Shown here one piece after another: positions 57,317 to 64,000 of a stretch of DNA of 64,000 nucleotides (the stretch's first letter is position 1; every line of letters begins with the position of its first letter). Location: NCBI GenBank assembly GCA_963573305.1, contig OY754329.1, positions 64,291,084-64,355,083 on the forward strand. The letters are read 5' to 3'. This DNA is from Pyrrhosoma nymphula. Lineage: Eukaryota > Arthropoda > Insecta > Odonata > Coenagrionidae. The translations under genes and the position numbers were made by a program. A model generated the notes under the pieces. That model made no database searches, was not told the origin of the DNA, and worked only from the letters and a program-made list of their open reading frames with translations.

Positions 57317-57935
57317 AGTCTGGTGACCCAGTGGTAGCGTGCTAGACTCTGAATGTGAGGGTCGCTGGTTTGAAACCAAGTGATGGGAAATATTTAGTGA
57401 TTGTGGAAAATATTATCTGTGGAAAAAATCTGGCTTTAGACAACGAGAATTTTCTACACCCTATTTGCTCCTCGGCTCCACTGCTGAGAGGCAGCAGTCT
57501 ATGCTGAAGGCCCTGATGGCGCAGATCAAGAAGATAGGTCCAGTATTTGGTACCGCACAGCTTCGAGTGGGGGTGAAATTCACGGAATTGGTCGTAGTAC
57601 TGTGTGAAAAGCAACGGGAAATCACCTTATTAGTCTCCCTAGAAGATGCAGCCTTGCATTCACCAATACAAGGCGTGATGAATTTCCAACCGGTAAAATA
57701 TTTTGGAGGTAAAGTAGTCCCCCAGTCGGATCTCCGATTGGGGACTACAGGGAGGGACACATCAGTTAGAGTAGACAAATGCAGGATAGGGGGCATGGTG
57801 CTAAAGCATATCATCAGTCAAAGCAGTATTTTTAAACAGTGCAAACATAAAGATGTAATTCAGTATGTGTTTCGATTCACGAAGTCGCGATGTAACCTCC
57901 TTATTCGGTTAACCGAAACCGAACCGGCAATATGA
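57317..57935 (+). mobile_element. tRNA-derived SINE head with long body and open frame
   Basis: A-box-like TGGTGACCCAGTGGTAGCGT (57321) and B box GGTTTGAAACC (57367-57377) form a tRNA-type head with normal spacing. The body contains a strong imperfect hairpin at 57714-57748 (GTAGTCCCC...GGGGACTAC). A 156-codon plus-strand frame (57465-57935) crosses it, but the minus strand is open too (57461-57814) and I recognise no domain, so it may not be coding. The body could instead be the end of an unrecognised retroelement. Confidence 0.5.
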
Positions 57936-58949
57936 CATGCGATTCCAAAATTTAGGACCATCGTGGTGGGCATTCACTGCAGTTGATACCTCACGTATTG
58001 CACTTAACAATTATACCCGCCGATAACACCGTACTATGATACGGAATCTCATCTCCAGACATAAAGAGTAATTAATTGCCATGGAGACAGCAGCTTGAAA
58101 TATGATCGGTGAAATGAATCTAGCGTCTCTTCGGATTAAGCCATGACGGAGGGCTTAATCCTGACCGCTGGGATTCGCACCTTTCCCTTTGTAACTTCAT
58201 CGTGACTTCATGGAACTTGGAATTTTATTTTAAATATTGCCTCAGACTGACTCGTTTCACTTAGAGGAAGTAAGTAGGCACCAATCCGGTAAAGTTGAAA
58301 TGTTTCGTTGTAGTAGCCTTACTTTTGTGTCTTAGACGGTATTTTCTAATCTTGTTTCACGAGGTTATCAACCTACTTGGTAGGTTGACTTTGCAAAGAC
58401 CTTCACCATAGCACTTGGTGTTTCTACGTGGCATGAGCGTCAGATGTGAAAACTTCCAGCCAGAAATGAAAATAACCATTCGGTTGCCGTATCAGTTGCA
58501 CATAGTCATTGCCTGAATAGCAAAATTAAGATGGATCGCAGTCACTCGTCACCGTTAATTATCCTTAAAGCCATTCATCGATTTTGGGATGGTACAATTT
58601 TGCGAATAAATAGCGAAGTTCCAATTCTGTGTTCGAATTACGTGCGGTTTGACTCGAAGTTCATGATAGAAAATCTTGGCGAATATGATTAATTTTGATA
58701 ATGATTATCACTTAATAGTCCATGTCGAGAGTGTGACACCGGCTGCGGCAGAAGTAGAAGCAGAGTAACACTTTATTAAAGTATTAAACTCCACTACAAT
58801 AGGTAAACATTCATGAGACCATTTATTTGACGCATGTCTCCAATACATTACTTCAATTTTTTCTGAAATGCATATAAATTGAATGCCTTTATTTATAGAT
58901 TCCATAACTTACGTATAAACACAGATGCAGTTTCTGTGAGTGGTTATTA
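57936..58949. other. No recognised feature
   Basis: Mixed composition with no coding or repeat signal recognised. Confidence 0.4.
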
Positions 58950-59160
58950 ATGCCGTTTTACACGAGGCACCTACTTGCGCAATTTAACGTGCAGGAATCG
59001 CAAGAGCGCGGGCACGGAATTAGAGCAGGGCTATTTTTTCATCTGTCGTTTATGCATTTGCGCATGCATTTGCAATTTTCCGCTTTACTCGACGCAATTT
59101 TCAATGAACATCCATATTTGCCTCAGATTGCGAAATAAATTGCCTCGTGAATAAGGGCCT
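58950..59160. mobile_element. Harbinger-like MITE, 211 bp
   Basis: The left end TGCCGTTTTACACGAGGCA is mirrored by the right end TGCCTCGTGAATAAGGGCCT, an AGGCC-type terminal repeat like that of the element at 28732. Flanking triplets are TTA on the left and TCA on the right, close to the TTA target of PIF/Harbinger. The interior has GCGCAATTTAACGTGC and GCATTTGCGCATGCATTTGC. Confidence 0.6.
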
Positions 59161-59470
59161 TCAAAGTCGGAAGAAGTTGGGGATAATCAAGGATATGATA
59201 CGTTGTAATCCGCGATGGAATGGGAATACAGTGGAACGATTATTGTGGGAGCGGGATTTTTAGCTAACATCTCTTAGAATGCGTACAAGACAATACTGCA
59301 ATTGACAGAAATGCAGCCAATTTGTAAACACACCCAATTTTTCTGGAGAAGGGAATCACATGACCTAAGAATCCATCATGGTGGCCTTTGTTTAAATCAT
59401 ACGATTGTGAGAAAATAGTTTATTTAGTTCTTTATAAGCCAAATCAGTATCTTGGAACTGCTCTATTATC

Positions 59471-59836
59471 TTGGACGGGTTGCGGGACTCACCATTTGCA
59501 CCAATTTCAAATATTGGCATGATCTGTAATGATTATGCGAGCCCGACGAAATCTCTCCTGGAGACGGACTTCGACATCGCCGAGACCTCCGGAAGCTCTG
59601 ACGCGCTCGTCAAATCCTTGACGCATGTCTCCGAAGCGATCGTTCGGTGGATTGATTTCAAATGCTTCTTCCATCACGGTTCCGAGAACGGGTGGCGAAT
59701 TCTGGCGGCGAAACGCAAAGCAGGTTTCGGAGAATTGACTCCCAACGATTGGTCGCTCGCACGGCACCCGTCGCATGACGAAGGAGTGCCATGTGACAAC
59801 CAAGCGATGAGCGAAACGTTTATTTTTTTCTAACAC
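59471..59836. other. CpG-rich segment open on both strands
   Basis: A 120-codon plus frame and a 109-codon minus frame overlap here. Neither has a recognised domain. The CpG content is well above the surroundings, and the composition alone can keep both strands open. It might be the interior of an unrecognised DNA transposon. Confidence 0.3.
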
Positions 59837-59903
59837 CTGGTGAGAAATATAGTTTTTGCCGGCCGACGAATAGGCACGGGCGGTATACGCGGACGTTAAG
59901 TTA

Positions 59904-59993
59904 AGGCCGGTTCACGTTGAATAACAGGGCTTGGCTTCGAAAACTAGCGTTACTTAAGCCCAGGATGCATTTGCCCGCGTGTTCAAACCGACC
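59904..59993. mobile_element. Possible short Harbinger-like MITE
   Basis: TTAAGGCCGGTTCACGTTGA at the left is loosely mirrored by GTTCAAACCGACC on the right. A related word, ATGTGAACCAGCC, lies at about 61780 beside another TTAAGG end (61712), so two small related elements may exist. Terminal match is imperfect. Confidence 0.3.
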
Positions 59994-60377
59994 AATCTGA
60001 ATGTTTCTTCCTTTCCAAAAGTTTTTATTTTATACTTCGAACGTCCAAGAATAGTTCCATTTCGACGGCTTTCATTTTGATTTTTTAAATTACATTCTAT
60101 TTTGTTTTACAGATTCTGTTGGTCGAAAATTATCTCAATATAAAATGACTCCATTTTAAATAATTATTTTTTACTTCTGTATTTTACTTCCTGGTAAATG
60201 GTAGGGCATATTTAGCCGCAAAATTAGCTTATGGTTGGTCAACTTTAGAAATTATTTTTCATCGTTGGCTGGCTGGGAGACGACCAAACTGGAGGTGACA
60301 TGTGCCGTGGAGGATAGGTGGGAAGGTTGGTAAGAGAGAGTTGGTAGTGGGAAATGGAGGAAGGGGCATTGAGTAGG

Positions 60378-60560
60378 TGCGGTGGCTAAGGTAATAGCTT
60401 GCTATACCGTGGGATCAAGTTCGAATACCGGCTGTGGTGGATATTTTTCTGTGTGAATCACGATCTCAATTTGCGTATCTTGTGGAACGCACTTCAAGTG
60501 CTGTGTGTACTCCGTCTGTTAGATGAATTTAAGGCGTGTGGAGCAGAGCCATACTCGAGG
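60378..60560 (+). mobile_element. tRNA-derived SINE with shared central domain
   Basis: GTGCGGTGGCTAAGGTAATA is A-box-like, AGTTCGAATAC (60418-60428) is a B box, and GGAACGCACTTCAAGTGCTG then TACTCCGTCTGTTAGATG form the central domain found at 15170, 36236 and 43715. The tail is lost. Confidence 0.7.
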
Positions 60561-60666
60561 AATATGGTCATCGGAGATTTGACCAATGGGTCTTTTTCGT
60601 CCCACGCAGGTTTATACATCAATATTATAGCTCTTTCGATTGTTATTCCACCAATCAATAATTATT

Positions 60667-60855
60667 GATTAATTAATTTTTAAATGTTGTTATTGATGAA
60701 AAAACTTTTACATACTGAGTTTTGTTAAAAGGAATGTTACCAAAAATAATTAATTATAGTTAATTATAGTTAATTATTTTAGGTAACAGTCTTTTTAAAA
60801 AAACTCAGGATGTAAATATCTTTTCATTAATAACAACTTTTAAAAATTAATTATT
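60667..60855. repeat. Long imperfect palindrome, about 190 bp
   Basis: GTTGTTATTGATGAAAA, ACATACTGAGTTTT and TGTTACC on the left (from 60686) are mirrored by AAAACTCAGGATGT and CTTTTCATTAATAACAAC on the right (to 60837), with AATTAATTTTTAAA/TTAAAAATTAATTAT extending both arms outward. The centre is a threefold AGTTAATTAT-type repeat. This is a fold-back element or a hairpin-RNA source; no coding. Confidence 0.75.
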
Positions 60856-61206
60856 CACCCGGCTATATCGAAATAAGATATTTTATTTTTATAACTGTAA
60901 AAAGCAGCACGTGGGTAGTGCAGTTAAATCCCAAAGGATTTAAGTTTAATGTATATATAATCGAATAAAAATATTTTAAGAGTATGTCCAAGGTTATTTT
61001 CCAAGTTAATTTTTTTCTAGATGGGTCGCTCACGACCCATTGGGGGTTAATGGGTTAAACTTTAGCCTCTTTGGTGCCTCTCATCAAGAGCATGCTAATT
61101 TCAAGGGCGAGTTTCTCTCAGCCCCTCCTTCATTATCCAAAAAATCACCTACTTTACCAGCCAGGTGGATCAGATCATTCATCGGATACCTACATGAAAA
61201 CGTAGC

Positions 61207-61715
61207 TTAAGGTGGTTGGGGTTTTTTTGTCTTTTGAAAAATTTGCATGAAACTTTGCATGCATGTTCTCATCAATAGATAAAATGAAAAAAATGCATCC
61301 TACTGATTTGGTTTTTTTGACCATTCAATACCATTTTAACACCTAGTCTTACGGCACAAGACGTATATTTCGTAATAATTCGAGTACGTACAAACATATT
61401 TTCTTCTATACGCGAAATAATATATTTTTTATTATCAAAATTGTTGATAACAAGTATCAAAGGGCCATGCCGAGTCCAATATTCGGAAAAAAATATTTCA
61501 ATATAATTTTGTCTAAATTCCGAATACCACGCCATAAACTCAAGGAAAGGAATTAAGGAAAAAATTCCAAATATTATTCTTGTATCATTTCCATTACTGC
61601 CTGCATAGTGAGTTTCAACGCATAAAAAGATGCACTTCAGTGAAATGTGGCCCAAGAATTTTTCTTCGACTTAATAAAAAATTTGTTAGAGTGAGCACTC
61701 AGTAACCCACCTTAA
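61207..61715. mobile_element. MITE family A, copy 4, intact ends
   Basis: It starts TTAAGGTGGTTGGGG and ends AACCCACCTTAA, so TTAA borders both sides and the 11-base ends are inverted repeats. It is the best-kept copy of the family, 509 bp, and its interior matches copies 1 to 3. It carries no transposase. Confidence 0.8.
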
Positions 61716-61839
61716 GGTGCGTTGTGGACGCCATCTGACTCGCACGCTCAAGTTCGACCATCTTTAAGTTCAAGTCAAATGCTCAATGTGAACCAGCCAT
61801 AAAGTAGTCGAGAGAAGTTGTGTTTAGAATAGGAGGAGC

Positions 61840-62110
61840 GAACGGCCGGAGGGAGAAGAAGTAACCATGCAGAGAGAAACAGAGAAAGAGATGGGCGAAG
61901 GGAGGATTTCATTATGTGGAAGTGTCTTCCTTCGGGGGGGGGCAGGAGTACGTGAGTTGCAAGCGAATGGCGCACGCAAGGGTTGAGGCTGTCATCCGAG
62001 ACGCCTCCCTCTCCACCATCCAGTAAAACCGTCGGGTTTACGTCCGTTTATCTTCGCGCCCTTCTTGCTGCGTCGCACAGCACGCACTGAGCGACGGTCC
62101 TCCTGCTTAG
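61840..62110. other. CpG-rich patch, no gene assigned
   Basis: It is rich in CpG and GC around 61930-62100 with no recognised frame, RNA or repeat. Confidence 0.35.
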
Positions 62111-62131
62111 AAGAGTGTGTACGGTGGGTAT

Positions 62132-62476
62132 ATTATTATATTACTCGCGATTTCTGAAGGTTTTTTAAACTGAATTTATGCCTCTTTCTACTCCCTAACG
62201 GAGTCTGTGCTCGAAAAATATTTGTGTATGACATTCCCTCCCCAACCAGCCCAACCTAGCCATTGTACCCGAACTGATACCAGTTACATAGACCTAACAT
62301 GTGAAGTCACTCACGTATTCTGTGGGTATACTACAAGTATTTTAATATAAAGATAAGCCGGAAACAGCAAAGGTTTCCTGCAACGCTAAAGCGGCCTAAC
62401 TGCCTCGCATTATTATATTTTTCGCGATTTTATCAAGGGTTTTTAGCTGAATTTATGTCTATGTCTCCTCCCATTG
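62132..62476. repeat. Two related about 65-bp segments 277 bases apart
   Basis: ATTATTATATTACTCGCGAT...CTGAATTTATGCC at 62132-62196 resembles ATTATTATATTTTTCGCGAT...CTGAATTTATGTC at 62409-62476. A weaker third match (ACTATTCGCAATTTCTAA) lies near 62652. Possibly a very diverged tandem repeat. Confidence 0.45.
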
Positions 62477-62639
62477 CATTCTCCACAAGATGAACATTTG
62501 AACTCAGTGAAATACCACTCGCATTGAACCAATCCGTTAAACCTAAGAATTATGGCGATGTAAGCGTTAAACTTCTATACCTAACGTAGATACATTTATT
62601 GTGCTACGGTTTTCGTTTCGCATGGTAGGTACACATATA

Positions 62640-63162
62640 TTTATAAGTATACTATTCGCAATTTCTAACTGTATTGAAGCTTCATCAATGGTTTTTTCAC
62701 CCAGAGTGTAATTTATTTAGTTAAAAAAACATACTACACAGGTATACGACCCTCAAAATTCCCCACCGACTGTGGCCGAAGATGTATAGTTCCATTCCTG
62801 ATCACCCATCACAGAGTGACGCACTATTTGATGGTTTAGGCCGGGATAATATGAATAAAAGGTTTATCATTCTAGTGCTGTCGATTTATGAAGGATTTTA
62901 GTTGCACGAGTGCCCTATAAAGTCAGGGGAGCTCTCCATAGCTCACACTTGGTGTTAAAAGAAAAAAAAATTGCATTGTAATTCCTCTTTCACAAGTCCC
63001 TACCGCTAAATCTAATCACTAAAGTGCCTCAGTTTCTGAACACCTGCTACGTAGAGCCATCAATTTAAAGTTTACGCATTACCAGTATACTTATTAACGG
63101 TTATTTGGAATAATAAAACATGCTCCGTGAGCAAGTATTGGTCAAATCACCACATTTGATGA
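62640..63162. other. No recognised feature
   Basis: No coding or repeat signal is recognised apart from the weak third match near 62652. Confidence 0.4.
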
Positions 63163-64000
63163 AATGGGCGTACCCAGGATTTGAAACAGGGGAGGGGGGA
63201 GGCAAAATAAAATGATTGGTTTAGGAAAAAATGTTTTCATTAGCATTACAAATACCTTTACTTCATTACTTCAACTTTTTTATCAGCTGAACCACTCCAG
63301 TGTTTAGTTTTAGGCTAATACTAATTTTCTTGGGCTTGGTGAAAATTTTTCTCCAACTATCATCTCGACCATTTCACGATTTTTTTGACAAAATTTCGAT
63401 GTACACTCATCAGACATAATCTAGTCATTCTTTCCTCTCCCATTGTTCTCCAAAGCCAGGTCTTCACTCTTCGTAGAGTACTAAAGGATCGTTCTAAAGT
63501 CGCCGCAGTGGTTGGTATTGCGATTAAAATTGAGGGTACTCTCCTCAGGGAGGGGAAAAACATTGGTATCGTTTAAAAGTCCAACGGCTTCATAGTCCTT
63601 TATCTTGTCCTTGGTTAAATTTTTCTTCTTCCACAAGTTGTACCATACGTCTATCTCTCCGGTCATATTCTAATTTATAAAATCCTCTAAAGATTTCTGC
63701 TTTCTTATGAGAGTCCCTGACACTCATTTTGGGCATAAACAATGGATGTAGTTTTGTCAAGGCAAAAGCTGGGGTATTTTCTTGGAAAAATCGATTTTAT
63801 AATGATGATGCAAGAGAATCAAGATACGATAAAATTAGTGAACGCCTCCAGTAGTCATTACCACAGTCAGGTGGAGGATTACTTCGGTGTTTTTCTTAAT
63901 GAGCAAGACGTGGAACAGATATGTCTATTTCCGATTCCATTGCAATGTCTGGCGCTTTTTGAAGTAATTCGTCAGAGACTCAGTATGAGTCTTCACGGTC
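63163..64000 (-). mobile_element. hAT transposase C-terminal fragment with 3' terminus
   Basis: On the minus strand from the window edge leftward: GNDYWRRSLILSYLDSLASS near 63850, ENTPAFALTKLHPLFMPKMS near 63740, GEIDVWYNLWKKKNLTKDKI near 63640, KDYEAVGLLNDTNVF, then after a frameshift in the run of C near 63550 VPSILIAIPTTAATLERSFS, TLRRVKTW and ERMTRLCLMSVHRNF. The P.T.A..ERSFS.LR..K block is the hAT dimerisation domain of the zinc-finger-MYM/THAP9-like group. One shift and few stops (one follows PRLAH near 63900) are seen. At 63163-63181 ATGGGCGTACCCAGGAT followed by a G-rich stretch looks like the hAT terminal repeat, so the element's 3' end is here and its 5' part continues beyond the window. 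Confidence 0.9.

Overview
The window looks like nuclear DNA of an arthropod, most likely an insect. It is AT-rich, has no operons, no dense gene packing and no long reading frame, and is filled with decayed transposable elements of kinds common in arthropods: Penelope-like elements with a GIY-YIG nuclease, several LINE groups, tRNA- and 5S-derived SINEs, PIF/Harbinger and hAT DNA transposons, and MITEs. The species cannot be fixed from the sequence. I recognise no host protein-coding gene; the window is probably intergenic or deep-intronic.

Layout. 0-9 kb: a Penelope-like RT/GIY-YIG remnant (1.8-2.86 kb, minus), a TTAA-ended MITE (3.5-4.1 kb), two LINE 3' ends (4.5-4.9 and 5.7-6.15 kb) and a 345-bp unit with perfect 45-bp inverted arms (6.31-6.66 kb). 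9-20 kb: more MITE copies (9.4, 11.2, 12.1, 15.5 kb), two opposed LINE fragments at 12.9-13.35 kb, a SINE at 15.2 kb holding the shared central domain, a perfect 26-bp hairpin and a 128-bp tandem duplication. 20-28 kb: almost featureless. 28.5-30.7 kb: a 1,864-bp PIF/Harbinger-type element with 29-bp terminal repeats and a TTA duplication, with a SINE on each side. 32.4-35.5 kb: a LINE interrupted by the tail of a second LINE, a fuller copy of that second LINE, and a palindrome carrying a 5S-rRNA-derived SINE with a 13-bp target duplication. 36-44.5 kb: a reverse SINE, a second 5S SINE, a minus-strand LINE, a 5'-truncated LINE with a 14-bp target duplication, another LINE, a third palindrome and a 28S rRNA fragment. 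47-64 kb: LINE and Penelope remnants, further MITEs, a hAT-type MITE, SINEs, a ~190-bp palindrome and a minus-strand hAT transposase fragment at the right edge.

The elements do not form a pathway; they record serial insertion. The signal I find most worth pursuing is a conserved motif, CTGANGA then a short stem then GAAAC, at six sites. Two lie just downstream of Penelope-like coding remnants and two lie inside inverted-arm units. It resembles the hammerhead ribozyme core known from Penelope-like elements. All family calls come from reading the translated or raw sequence by eye; no database search was run.
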